From contig NZ_MUNY01000072.1 in NCBI RefSeq assembly GCF_002002735.1, forward strand, positions 62,001-126,000: 64,000 nucleotides of DNA, written 5' to 3'. Below are positions 27,003-36,125 of this stretch, one piece after another; position 1 is the first letter of the stretch, and every line of letters starts with the position of its first letter. Origin of the DNA: Algoriphagus sp. A40. Its GTDB lineage: Bacteria; Bacteroidota; Bacteroidia; Cytophagales; Cyclobacteriaceae. Under the pieces are notes generated by a model. It had not been told where the DNA came from and made no database searches. It worked only from the letters and a program-made list of their open reading frames with translations. The position numbers and the translations under genes are program-made.

Positions 27003-29627
27003 CTATTCCGATCTTAGGCTTTTCACCGGGTTCACAAGGGCAGCTTTAATCCCGTGAAAGCTTACAGTTAACAGTGTAATAGTCAGTGCACCAATGCCCG
27101 TCAAAAAAAACACCCACCACGAGATCTCGGTCCGATAATCATACTGCCGCAGCCACTCATCCAAATAATAATTGGAGATTGGAATTGCGATTAGACAGGA
27201 AAGCAATACCAAAACGACAAAATCCCTTGAGAGCATTTGCCAAATGCTGACAATAGATGCGCCCATAACTTTTCGGACTCCGATTTCCTTGGTGCGTTGC
27301 TCTGCTACAAATGATGCCAAGCCAAAAAGGCCTAAACAACTTATAAAAGTTGCCAGAATGGAAAAGAAAGTAGCCAATTTTCCAATGCGTTCTTCAGAAG
27401 AGAATTTCAAGGAGAATTCCAGGTCAGAAAACTTGTAATCAAAAGGGCTGCCTGGATTAAATTTGAGAAATACCTTTTCTACCTGTGCGATTGATCCACT
27501 TACACTTTGATCAGGGTTAAGTTTGATGTTGATCACATTTGCCCAGTCATAATCCAATACAAAGACGGTTTGGTGGATAGGTTCGTAAGGAGAGCCCATC
27601 ACCATGTCTTTTATCACACCCAAAATTCTGTAAGGTTTATTGTTCCATTTCACTATTTTTCCGACAGGGTCTTTGATATCCATGTACTTAACCGCCGTTT
27701 CATTGATCACCATTCCGGATGAATCGCTTGCATAGTCTCTTGAAAAATCTCTACCATCAATGAACTGCCATCCCACTGTTTTTCCAAAATCGTGGGTAAC
27801 GGCTATGGTGCCAAAATTTTCCCGGAAGTCGGGATCTTTACCTTCCCATTCAAATCCATCATTCTGCGAGTTCAATTCTGTAGCAGGTGTGGATGAGGTA
27901 GACATTTCTACGACCGCCTCTGTTTTCAACAATTCATCTCTTAAAACATTATACCTACCGTATAAATCGGGGGTATTCATAGCTACCGTGATCAGGCCAT
28001 TTCGATCATATCCAATGGGACGGTCTTTCGCATATTGAATCTGGTTGAAAACCACGATCGTTCCTATGATCAGCGCAATAGATACTGTGAATTGTACTAC
28101 AACCAATACTTTGCGTGGCATGGAAGCAAAGCGACCAACACGTATCGATCCTTTCAAAACTTTGACGGGATTAAAGGAAGAGAGGAACAATGAGGGATAA
28201 AGTCCGGCAAGTAGGCCTGTGAGTAAACTGAATAGAATCCCAAACAGCCAAAAGAAAGGATTTGACCAAAGTATTCCCATTTTTTTATCCGCCAGCTCAT
28301 TGAAAAATGGTAAAGACAATTGGACCAACGCAACGGACATCAAAAACGAAAAGAAGACGATGAGGATAGATTCACAGAAAAATTGTGACATCAATTGACC
28401 CCGCATCGAGCCCATTGTTTTTCTTACGCCAACTTCTTTCGCACGCTTTTCGGAGCGTGCAGTACTCAAATTCATAAAATTGATGCACGCCAGCAACAGA
28501 ACAAAAAGACCTATTATCCCAAATAGCCAAACGAATTCAATTCTCCCTCCAGGCTTGCCTGTTTTGTCCCAATCTGCAAACAAGTGCCAGCGTTTCATTG
28601 GATTTAAAAACACCCTATGTTCGATTTCAGCAACTTCTGGAACATGTTTTAAAAACATGTTCTCGATTTTTGAGGAGACAACATCGAGATTTGCCAGAGG
28701 CGAAATTTGAGCAAGGATTTGCCAGGAGTTGTTAGACCAATTGTCCTCAGCATTTCTAACCCAATTGCGGGAATCTGCATATAAATCCCATGGAGCGATG
28801 AATTTCATGTCCCTGAATTCAGTATTATGGGGGAAATCCTCATAAACACCAGTGACAACAACGTCGAGGTTATTACCAATCTTGATGGCTTTATGAATGG
28901 GGTCAACATCTCCAAATAAGATCTTGGCGGCAGACTTAGACAACATAATAGACGAAGGATCGTCCAGTCCCATCCTTGTTCCACTTAACATCTTTAAGCT
29001 CAACATCTCAGGGGCATCCGGGCTTAAAAAATTTCCTTTTATGGTAAATTTATTTTCGCCTGAGGCAAGAATATGTTCACCTGTCCACGATGACATAATT
29101 ACATAATCAAAATCATCTGAGTAAGTAGAAAGAAGTTCTTTGCCTACGGGTATTGGCATGTATTCGGAGGTAAAAACCTCACCGTTTACCCTTCCCTGTT
29201 GCATTACTTTGGCAATCCTGTCGTAATTCTTATGATAGGTATTAAATGAAATCTCATCATAAATCCAAAGTCCTATCAACATCGCTACAGCCATACCCAA
29301 TGCCAACCCGCCGATGTTGATGAATGAGTACCCTTTATTTCTCACCAGATTCCTCCACCCGATTTTAAAATAGCTTTTATACATACCGATATGGTCTACA
29401 GGTTGATAAGCTTCCATTTTTCTGATAATCCCTGGCCGGAAGAGCAGCAATACATCCTTTGCAAACTTCCAATCCGCTTTTCTTTTCCCAATTTCCCTGA
29501 CTCTTTCCCCATACAGCTCCATCAGATCTCCCTCTATGCTATCCCTCAGATCCGGATGGCAAAACCATCGGAAGAAGTTCAGAAAGAACTCAGGGGGATA
29601 TTTTTTACTGGGATCCGTGCTGCGCAT
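27003..29627 (-). CDS. FtsX/MacB-type ABC permease with permease prefix domain 2 (copy B)
   Basis: An 874-residue member of the same family with the prefix (FFRWFCHPDLRDSIEGDL), two MacB-type periplasmic domains and two FtsX membrane blocks, ending NPVKSLRSE. The second block starts EQRTKEIGVRKVMGAS, a typical FtsX loop. It is closest to copy D over its length (shared GYSFINIGGLALG-like TM1 and EKRAKEVGVRKTMGS loop). Its ATG overlaps the stop of copy C in TAATG (29625-29629), so translation is coupled. Substrate unknown. Confidence 0.88.
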   Translation of the reverse strand: MRSTDPSKKYPPEFFLNFFRWFCHPDLRDSIEGDLMELYGERVREIGKRKADWKFAKDVLLLFRPGIIRKMEAYQPVDHIGMYKSYFKIGWRNLVRNKGYSFINIGGLALGMAVAMLIGLWIYDEISFNTYHKNYDRIAKVMQQGRVNGEVFTSEYMPIPVGKELLSTYSDDFDYVIMSSWTGEHILASGENKFTIKGNFLSPDAPEMLSLKMLSGTRMGLDDPSSIMLSKSAAKILFGDVDPIHKAIKIGNNLDVVVTGVYEDFPHNTEFRDMKFIAPWDLYADSRNWVRNAEDNWSNNSWQILAQISPLANLDVVSSKIENMFLKHVPEVAEIEHRVFLNPMKRWHLFADWDKTGKPGGRIEFVWLFGIIGLFVLLLACINFMNLSTARSEKRAKEVGVRKTMGSMRGQLMSQFFCESILIVFFSFLMSVALVQLSLPFFNELADKKMGILWSNPFFWLFGILFSLLTGLLAGLYPSLFLSSFNPVKVLKGSIRVGRFASMPRKVLVVVQFTVSIALIIGTIVVFNQIQYAKDRPIGYDRNGLITVAMNTPDLYGRYNVLRDELLKTEAVVEMSTSSTPATELNSQNDGFEWEGKDPDFRENFGTIAVTHDFGKTVGWQFIDGRDFSRDYASDSSGMVINETAVKYMDIKDPVGKIVKWNNKPYRILGVIKDMVMGSPYEPIHQTVFVLDYDWANVINIKLNPDQSVSGSIAQVEKVFLKFNPGSPFDYKFSDLEFSLKFSSEERIGKLATFFSILATFISCLGLFGLASFVAEQRTKEIGVRKVMGASIVSIWQMLSRDFVVLVLLSCLIAIPISNYYLDEWLRQYDYRTEISWWVFFLTGIGALTITLLTVSFHGIKAALVNPVKSLRSE
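29434..29519 (-). repeat. Prefix-coding repeat, copy B
   Basis: Identical over 86 bases to 26817-26902 within the first 75 codons of the neighbouring permease gene. Confidence 0.85.
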
Positions 29628-32218
29628 TATTCGACTTTGAGACCTTTCACCGGATTTGATTTAATGACCTTGATGATCTGTGTGGAGATCACTGCCACCA
29701 ATACCATTGTCAGAATTACCAGTGAAATGAGGATTCCTGAATTTCCGATAGGCATGGGATAGGCAAATAGCATCTTCAAATAGGCTTGGGTAAAATAATA
29801 ACTAATTGGTGCACCGATAGTGAGTGAAAAAACCGTCAGCCAAGCATATTGCTTCATGATTAAGGATGAGATGTTCTTGAGGTTAGCACCCAGGGTTTTT
29901 CTGATACTGAATTCCCTTACCCGACCAGATACATTCAATGTCACCAACCCATACAATCCCAAACTTGCAAGCAGAACCGCTATTCCGGCTAATACTTTAT
30001 TGAATTTTTCAGAACGATCTACACTGAAAAAGTAATTTGCCCATACTTCTTCCTGGTAACCTCCCTGAAATGGAATCTCAGGGTAAAGTTTTGCCCATTG
30101 ATCCTGGATTGCCTGATAGGTTTCTTTTTCAGAACCATTCTTCACTCGCAAAGACAGGTAGCGAAAATCTTCCTTATCGGCCACCGTAAACAGTGTAGGC
30201 TTGATTTCCTGGAAAAAATCATTGGTGTGAAACTCATTTAGGACACCAATCACTTCATACTTGACATTGTCAATTTCAAATTGCTTTCCAATTGGATCGG
30301 TTAAATTCAGGTTTTTGGCAAGGAGCTCATTTACTACAACGGCTTGTTTGTCATTTTCTGAATCCCTTGTAAATCCTCTGCCTTCTTTCAATTTCAGGCC
30401 CATCGTTTCAAAATAGTTGGCATCGACAGCCAATCGATTTACTTCGTAGTGCTTATTTGCATCCATGCGAACCAAAGCGGTGGAAACATTTTTCCCCAGG
30501 TGATCTCTTGATCCGGCTAGGGAAATCACATTTGAATTCTGATTCAAAGCCGAATTGAATTTTTCAAATCCCAGGCGATTTGGGACTTCTAAATAAAGTG
30601 CTCCCTTTTGATCATAGCCCCAGCTCCTGTTGTTTTGAAAAGTATTGTTTTGGGTAAAAACCACAGCACTGGTAATAGTCATGCAGGCCAGAACCAATTG
30701 GGCACCCAAGAAGAATTTTGTGAGGGGATTCTTTCTTCCAAATTGCTGAGAGCCTTTGAATATGGTCACAGCTTCAAATTTTGAAATGTAAAAGGCCGGG
30801 TAAAGACCTGAAATAACTCCGGTCACCACGGCAAGGGCAATCAAGAATATCCAAAGATTTCCATTGAACAAATTCAGCTCCAGATCCCATCCTGAAAACT
30901 GAACAAACCAAGGAAGGAAAATCCCAATTCCCAATACAAGCCCTACGACAAGGGCAAAACCGGTGATGACTACATTTTCGGTAAGGAACTGAATAATTAC
31001 ACGCGAACGATTCGCTCCGATCACTTTTCGGACGCCGATTTCTTTCAATCGTTTGGATGCGGATACGAGGGCGATATTGATGTAGTTGAAGCAAGCAAGA
31101 GCCAGCATGAATAGGGCGATGATCGGCATTCCAATGCGCCCTTCTACATTATAATCTTGCGAGATTGCGTTTCGTATTTGTGAAGACTTCCCGTATAAAG
31201 TTGCCAGCTGTTCGAAGGAAAAAGAAGAAATCGCCCAATCAGGTTGCGCCTCATTTTGGATGGCTTTGTATTTTTCAAGCCCACGTTCGATTGCTATGAC
31301 ATCTTCCGGTTTTTCGACCTGAATTAAGGTCGCGGCCATAAATTGGCTCCAGTCACTGAGATCATAAGCTGGGTCTGCAACCTTGATATTTTCAAAATTG
31401 ATCAGGAAGTTAAAGTTGATGGCATGAGACTTTGGAAATTCTTCTGCCACACCGGTTACTTCAAAGGCTTTCTTTGTCTTTTCATCGAAGATGATGAGCA
31501 TCTCCCTACCAATGGGATTCTCATCGCCAAAGTATTTGATGGCCATATCCTCGCTGAGTATGATACTATTGGCGTCTGCCAAAGACTTTGCCGCACCCCA
31601 CTTCAATGGGAAAGTGAACATTTCCAAAAACTCCGGATCAACATACCGCACCGTTTCATGAAAAACATGATCCTCCTGTTTGATGACCGCATTTCTGTCC
31701 TCCACACGGCATATTTTCTTAACCTGAGCAAAATCCTCCTTTAACATCTCACCAATTGGCCTCGGCGCTTGACCATATTGCTGCAATGCCCCGTCCCGGT
31801 CCGCAAAAAATGTTGTGAGGAAAACCACCTCTTTGTTTTCATGGAATTTGTCGATTTGGTAATCGTACTCCATAAATGCATAAACTACCAGACAAATACC
31901 GATTGCCACCGCCAAGCCAAAGACATTGATGAATGAGCTCAGCGGGTTTTTCATCAACCCTCGAAAGGAAACCTTGAAGTAATTTTTAAACATACCATAG
32001 TTAGTTATGTGGTTGTATCGGATTTCGGGGTGGATAATTCCCGGTCTAACCAGCAGTAAAACATCTTTTGCAAACCTCCAATCGGCTTTTCTTTTTCCAA
32101 ACTCTTCAACCCTTTCCCCATATAGCTCTATCAGATCGCCTTCAATGGAATCCCTCAAATCCCGATGGCAAAACCAGCGAAAGAAGCGGAGAGGGAGTCG
32201 GGGCGGAGTGGTTTTCAT
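29627..32218 (-). CDS. FtsX/MacB-type ABC permease with permease prefix domain 2 (copy C)
   Basis: An 863-residue paralogue, the most diverged of the four. The prefix reads FFRWFCHRDLRDSIEGDL and its DNA differs from the other copies at many silent sites. The permease part has the same order of domains (TM1 about 80-105, periplasmic domain, three TMs with SASKRLKEIGVRKVIGAN, second periplasmic domain, last TMs), ending NPVKGLKVE instead of SLRSE. The stop of copy D and this start lie one base apart (TGA-T-ATG). Substrate unknown; no ATPase gene is linked. Confidence 0.87.
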   Translation of the reverse strand: MKTTPPRLPLRFFRWFCHRDLRDSIEGDLIELYGERVEEFGKRKADWRFAKDVLLLVRPGIIHPEIRYNHITNYGMFKNYFKVSFRGLMKNPLSSFINVFGLAVAIGICLVVYAFMEYDYQIDKFHENKEVVFLTTFFADRDGALQQYGQAPRPIGEMLKEDFAQVKKICRVEDRNAVIKQEDHVFHETVRYVDPEFLEMFTFPLKWGAAKSLADANSIILSEDMAIKYFGDENPIGREMLIIFDEKTKKAFEVTGVAEEFPKSHAINFNFLINFENIKVADPAYDLSDWSQFMAATLIQVEKPEDVIAIERGLEKYKAIQNEAQPDWAISSFSFEQLATLYGKSSQIRNAISQDYNVEGRIGMPIIALFMLALACFNYINIALVSASKRLKEIGVRKVIGANRSRVIIQFLTENVVITGFALVVGLVLGIGIFLPWFVQFSGWDLELNLFNGNLWIFLIALAVVTGVISGLYPAFYISKFEAVTIFKGSQQFGRKNPLTKFFLGAQLVLACMTITSAVVFTQNNTFQNNRSWGYDQKGALYLEVPNRLGFEKFNSALNQNSNVISLAGSRDHLGKNVSTALVRMDANKHYEVNRLAVDANYFETMGLKLKEGRGFTRDSENDKQAVVVNELLAKNLNLTDPIGKQFEIDNVKYEVIGVLNEFHTNDFFQEIKPTLFTVADKEDFRYLSLRVKNGSEKETYQAIQDQWAKLYPEIPFQGGYQEEVWANYFFSVDRSEKFNKVLAGIAVLLASLGLYGLVTLNVSGRVREFSIRKTLGANLKNISSLIMKQYAWLTVFSLTIGAPISYYFTQAYLKMLFAYPMPIGNSGILISLVILTMVLVAVISTQIIKVIKSNPVKGLKVE

Positions 32219-32219
32219 A

Positions 32220-34838
32220 TCATTCTGATCTTAGGCTCCTCACAGGGTTCATCAGGGCAGCTTTTAAGGCTTGATAGCTAACAGTCATTAAGGTGATCAG
32301 TACTGCGCCAAAACCTGTAAAAGCGAAAATCCACCAAGAAATTGATGTACGATACTCATAGTTTTCTAACCAGCTACTCAGATAATGATAAGCGATCGGA
32401 ATAGAAATCAAACTTGAGATGACGACTAACAAAACAAAATCCTTTGATAACATGCCCCACAAATTGGCAACAGAAGCACCCATGACTTTCCGGATGCCGA
32501 TTTCCTTTGTCCTTTGTTCTGCGATGAATGATGCCAATCCAAAAAGTCCGAGACAGCTGATCAGCATCGCAAGCCCTGCAAAAGCTGAAGTCAGTTTGGC
32601 AATCCGTCTTTCGTTATCGAATTTTTTGCCATAATCCTGATCTACAAATGAGTATTCAAATGCATTGGATGGATCATACTTTTTGAAAACAGTTTCAATT
32701 TTACTTAATGCTTCGGTAGCGCTTACTTTGGGATCAATCTTAACATGCGCCAGATTCACCCGCTTATAGTTGAGAAAGAAAAGCATTTGCTTGACAGGAG
32801 AATAAGGAGACTGTGTGATCATATCTTTGACAACACCTATTATTTTATATTCTCCATTATTTCCCCACTTGAGTGATTTGCCAACGGGGTCCTCCATTCC
32901 AAGGTATCTCGCTGCTGATTCATTGATGATAAAAGCCATCGAGTCCGATGCAAAATCCCTTGAAAAATCCCTGCCATCCAGAATCTGCCAATCAATCATT
33001 TCCCCAAATTCATGGGTTACACGAAGCGTTGCAAATTCTTCTGCCATACCAGGATCTTTGCCTTCCCAAGTAAAGCCGCCATTTGTAACATTCGTTGCTG
33101 TCAAAGGAGAATCTGTTAGTGCCACTTCCTTAACTGCACCTGAGTTTTGCAGATCATTTCTGAAGGCATCGAAATGATCCCGTATCCCATCTGCTCTGAT
33201 AGGGGCCGAAATCACGCCAATATTATCGTATCCGATGGGGCGGTCTTTGGTAAACTGAATTTGTTTGAAAACAATCAAAGTCCCAATGATGAGGGTGATC
33301 GAAACGGTGAACTGAGCCACTACCAGAATCTTCCGCGGAATTGCCGAAAAACGACCTGCTCTAAATGCACCTTTCAAAACCCTGGCAGGATGAAATGATG
33401 AGAGATAAAATGCCGGAAAACTTCCTGCAATCATCCCGGTAATGATGGTAAAACCGAGACCAATTATCCAGAAAAACGGATTTGTCCACAGTAAACCAAT
33501 TTGCTTTCCCGAAACTTCATTGAACCACGGCAATGCCAGTTGGGCAAGTACAAGTGACAGGAAAAATGACAGGACCACCACCATCATGGACTCTGTGAGA
33601 AACTGATTGATCAATTGAATCCTGACCGACCCGAGTGTCTTGCGAATGCCAACTTCCTTCGCTCTTTTTTCAGAACGGGCAGTGTTGAGATTGATAAAGT
33701 TGATGCAGGCGAGCATCAAAACAAATACGCCAACCAATCCAAACAACCAAACATATTGGATCCCTCCACCAACAGAGACGCCATTATTAAAATCTGAATA
33801 CAAATGCCACTTGCTCATAGGATGGAGGAAAATCTCGGGTTTAAACCGGTCATCATCATCACCAGCAGCCACCACAGCATTCAATTTCACATCTTTGATT
33901 TTGAGAGACACCTGATCCATGTCGGCATTGTCTTCAATCTGGGCGATGGAGTGAAACCAACTGTTGCCCCAGCCTGTTCTTTCTTCCAGATTTTCACTTG
34001 TTACATACAGTTCCCAAGGGGCTATGAACGTAAGGTCATGAAAACTTGAGTTTCTGGGCAAGTCTTCATATACCCCAGTAACCATAACTTCCAATTTGTC
34101 ATCCATCAGAATTGCTTGACCAAGTGGTGATAAATCACCAAAAACGTCCTTTGCTGTTGACTCAGAAAGTAAAATGGAATAGGGATCTTTGAGGCCATCA
34201 CGTGTTCCGGACAACATTTTGAGAGTTAACATTTCTGTCACCTCGGGCTCCATAAAACTCCCCTCTTTCCTCACATCTTGCTCATTGAAAGTAAGTTTGT
34301 GCGATCCGTTCCATGAGCTCATGATCACATGCTTGAAATCACTTCCATATTGGTTTCGGAGTTCTGGAGCAATCTGCCTAGCCTGACTCCACCAGGTCTC
34401 TACCTCCCCATTGAAAGTTTGATTTTGTAAGACCTGTGCGATTTTGTCATAGTTTTCAAAATTCTTATTGAAGGTCAATTCATCATGAACCCATAAGGCA
34501 ATAAGAATTGCAGCAGTTAGCCCAACAGCGAGACCGCCTATATTGATGGCAGAGTAACCTTTGTTTTTCACCAGATTTCTCCACCCGATTTTAAAATAGC
34601 TCTTATACATTCCAATATTATTTACAGGTTGATATCCTTCCATTTGTCTGATAATCCCCGGCCGGAAGAGCAGCAATACATCCTTTGCAAACTTCCAATC
34701 CGCTTTTCTTTTCCCAATTTCCCTTACTCTTTCACCATACAGCTCTATCAAATCCCCCTCTATGGCATCCCTCAGATCCGGATGGCAAAACCATCGAAAG
34801 AAGCGGTGTGGGAGTTTGGGAGGAAGTGGTTGGGACAT
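32220..34838 (-). CDS. FtsX/MacB-type ABC permease with permease prefix domain 2 (copy D)
   Basis: An 872-residue paralogue, first of the four permeases after the PadR gene, with the prefix FFRWFCHPDLRDAIEGDL, two periplasmic MacB-type domains, two FtsX membrane blocks (EKRAKEVGIRKTLGS, EQRTKEIGIRKVMGAS) and the ending NPVRSLRSE. A 129-base gap filled with a degenerate ACTG-type repeat separates it from padR. In this family the prefix domain is usually found next to PadR regulators, so the pairing here is typical. The fourfold copy number is not explained. Confidence 0.88.
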   Translation of the reverse strand: MSQPLPPKLPHRFFRWFCHPDLRDAIEGDLIELYGERVREIGKRKADWKFAKDVLLLFRPGIIRQMEGYQPVNNIGMYKSYFKIGWRNLVKNKGYSAINIGGLAVGLTAAILIALWVHDELTFNKNFENYDKIAQVLQNQTFNGEVETWWSQARQIAPELRNQYGSDFKHVIMSSWNGSHKLTFNEQDVRKEGSFMEPEVTEMLTLKMLSGTRDGLKDPYSILLSESTAKDVFGDLSPLGQAILMDDKLEVMVTGVYEDLPRNSSFHDLTFIAPWELYVTSENLEERTGWGNSWFHSIAQIEDNADMDQVSLKIKDVKLNAVVAAGDDDDRFKPEIFLHPMSKWHLYSDFNNGVSVGGGIQYVWLFGLVGVFVLMLACINFINLNTARSEKRAKEVGIRKTLGSVRIQLINQFLTESMMVVVLSFFLSLVLAQLALPWFNEVSGKQIGLLWTNPFFWIIGLGFTIITGMIAGSFPAFYLSSFHPARVLKGAFRAGRFSAIPRKILVVAQFTVSITLIIGTLIVFKQIQFTKDRPIGYDNIGVISAPIRADGIRDHFDAFRNDLQNSGAVKEVALTDSPLTATNVTNGGFTWEGKDPGMAEEFATLRVTHEFGEMIDWQILDGRDFSRDFASDSMAFIINESAARYLGMEDPVGKSLKWGNNGEYKIIGVVKDMITQSPYSPVKQMLFFLNYKRVNLAHVKIDPKVSATEALSKIETVFKKYDPSNAFEYSFVDQDYGKKFDNERRIAKLTSAFAGLAMLISCLGLFGLASFIAEQRTKEIGIRKVMGASVANLWGMLSKDFVLLVVISSLISIPIAYHYLSSWLENYEYRTSISWWIFAFTGFGAVLITLMTVSYQALKAALMNPVRSLRSE
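34660..34724 (-). repeat. Prefix-coding repeat, copy D
   Basis: Identical over 65 bases to the starts of copies A (26817) and B (29434); identity continues beyond with scattered single changes to about 34810. Confidence 0.85.
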
Positions 34839-34903
34839 TTTTTGAGTTGCTTAGTATTTGGTTGTGAAAAGTGATCAGTTGACAGTTGGCAGCTTTTTTT
34901 TAT

Positions 34904-34963
34904 ACTGCAAACTGTTTACTGTAAACTGAGAGACTGTCTACTGCGACTGATCACTGCAAACTG
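34904..34963. repeat. Degenerate ACTGYAAACTG intergenic repeat
   Basis: ACTGCAAACTG occurs at 34904-34914 and 34953-34963, and ACTGTAAACTG at 34918-34928, with further ACTG-rich sequence and inverted versions (CAGTTGACAGTT near 34876) around them. It fills the gap between padR and the first permease. No coding frame or clear terminator is seen in it. Confidence 0.6.
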
Positions 34964-34967
34964 AATC

Positions 34968-35312
34968 CTACATCCCAATAAACTTCCCGTCTAGGGCGAT
35001 TTTCGGAATGGAATTCCAAAGTTCCTCCCGCATAGTCTTGTTATGCTCCAATGCTCTTTTGCCCAAAGCGGTGATCTGGAAGAACTTTTTGGGCCGTCCA
35101 GCCCGCTCCTCCGTAGGTTCACCCTCGCGGGATCGCAAATAACCTTTATCTTCCAGTCGTTTGAGCGCAGTCTGCAAAGCACCAACACTTACTCCTCGGG
35201 TAAGTCGGCTTTCGATTTCCTTTTTGATGGATACTCCATAGGCCTCATCATAGAGGACACCGACGGTCAGCATGACGACTTCTTCGAATTCTCCCAATTG
35301 ATATTGTCTCAT
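34968..35312 (-). CDS. PadR-family transcriptional regulator
   Basis: A 114-residue winged-helix regulator of the PadR type with GEFEEVVMLTVGVL at the N-terminus, the recognition region GVSVGALQTALKRLEDKGYL and wing sequences GRPKKFFQIT. The family represses nearby transporter or stress genes and is often inactivated by a ligand. It is the first gene of the minus-strand block with four permeases and probably controls them and itself. A perfect inverted repeat upstream (35404-35425) fits a PadR operator (ATGT...ACAT). Confidence 0.9.
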   Translation of the reverse strand: MRQYQLGEFEEVVMLTVGVLYDEAYGVSIKKEIESRLTRGVSVGALQTALKRLEDKGYLRSREGEPTEERAGRPKKFFQITALGKRALEHNKTMREELWNSIPKIALDGKFIGM

Positions 35313-35403
35313 ATGGAAAAGGTTTTTTTCCTATTTGTAGTAATTAATGTGCCAAAAAATTTTAGCCCTTGAAAGGCTCAGAAAGGGCTTTTTGTTAAAT
35401 CGA

Positions 35404-35425
35404 GAATGTTCGTAAAAGAACATTC
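35404..35425. promoter_or_regulatory. Inverted repeat, candidate PadR operator
   Basis: GAATGTTC (35404-35411) and GAACATTC (35418-35425) are perfect 8-bp arms around GTAAAA. The arms contain ATGT and ACAT, the half-sites known for PadR regulators, here 10 bases apart. It lies 92 bases upstream of the padR start. Confidence 0.45.
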
Positions 35426-35521
35426 ATGTCCGCAAGTGAAATTTTCTCAGTCTGATACCAAGTACTCTGATCAATCTCAGCCTCAAGCTCATGGCTGCCG
35501 TTTTTCATTTGAAGAAGATTT

Positions 35522-35553
35522 TTGTTTAATAATTTTCATTTTTTATTAAACAA
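35522..35553. promoter_or_regulatory. Palindrome 1 upstream of the sigma/crt operon
   Basis: TTGTTTAATAA (35522-35532) pairs perfectly with TTATTAAACAA (35543-35553), spacer 10 bases. The core half-site TTGTTTAAT is the same as in palindrome 2. The centre lies 44 bases from the centre of palindrome 2, about four helix turns. Confidence 0.7.
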
Positions 35554-35557
35554 TGTC

Positions 35558-35588
35558 TTGTATTTTTGTTTAATCTTTAATACATTTG
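35558..35588 (+). promoter_or_regulatory. Promoter of the sigma factor-carotenoid operon
   Basis: TTG at 35558-35560, a 20-base spacer, and TACATTTG at 35581-35588, a full match to the Bacteroidetes -7 consensus TAnnTTTG. The expected start of transcription is near 35595, giving a leader of about 15 bases before the ATG at 35609. Confidence 0.65.
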
Positions 35589-35599
35589 ATTAAACAAAA
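35564..35599. promoter_or_regulatory. Palindrome 2 overlapping the sigma/crt promoter
   Basis: TTTTGTTTAATC (35564-35575) pairs perfectly over 12 bases with GATTAAACAAAA (35588-35599). The predicted -7 element lies in its centre, so a bound regulator would block transcription. The CarH-like protein coded at 23332 is the best candidate to bind it; this is an inference. Confidence 0.7.
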
Positions 35600-35608
35600 C
35601 AAACAACC

Positions 35609-36121
35609 ATGACGACTCTAGAATTCAGCTATTCCCTGACCAAGCTTTCCAGCTCGTTGAAACCTTTTGCCATGAAATTGACAAGAGATTTGGATGATGC
35701 AAATGACCTCTTGCAGGACACCATGGTCAAGGCATTTACCAACAAAGACAAGTTTACCGAAGGCACTAATCTAAAGGCTTGGTTATATACAATTATGAAG
35801 AATACCTTCATTACCAATTACCAGCGAATGGTCAGAAGGGGAACTTTCGTAGATACAACGGACAACCTGCATTACCTCAATTCCAGTGATGCATTGATCG
35901 AAAATGGAGTTTTTGGCAACTTCAAGATGCACGATATCCAGGTGGCAATCAAAAAATTGGATGAGGCTTATCGATCCCCCTTCATGATGTATTTCAGGGG
36001 ATTCAAGTACCATGAAATTGCCCTGAAGCTTCAAATCCCCATTGGAACTGTAAAAAATAGAATTCATATTGCCCGCAAGCTTCTCAAAGAAGATTTGATG
36101 GTCTATAAGCATACTAATTGA
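35609..36121 (+). CDS. ECF-type RNA polymerase sigma factor
   Basis: A 170-residue sigma-70 family protein with region 2 (about 20-85, DLDDANDLLQDTMVKAF and LKAWLYTIMKNTFIT) and region 4 (about 110-160, FRGFKYHEIALKLQIPIGTVKNRIHIARKLL), without regions 1 and 3. It heads the carotenoid operon and is followed by crtI after 4 bases. No anti-sigma gene is adjacent. In Streptomyces and Myxococcus, light-induced ECF factors (LitS, CarQ) drive carotenoid genes, and a CarH-like regulator is coded 11 kb away, so a light-response role is likely but inferred. The start follows the promoter and palindromes closely. Confidence 0.88.
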   Translation: MTTLEFSYSLTKLSSSLKPFAMKLTRDLDDANDLLQDTMVKAFTNKDKFTEGTNLKAWLYTIMKNTFITNYQRMVRRGTFVDTTDNLHYLNSSDALIENGVFGNFKMHDIQVAIKKLDEAYRSPFMMYFRGFKYHEIALKLQIPIGTVKNRIHIARKLLKEDLMVYKHTN

Positions 36122-36125
36122 TTCT

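Noticed and set aside
24311..34838. Macrolide exporter (MacB) or lipoprotein exporter (LolCDE) assignment for the four permeases
   Set aside because: No ATPase or membrane-fusion gene is linked and MacB proper has a fused ATPase; only the FtsX-type permease fold with prefix domain can be supported.
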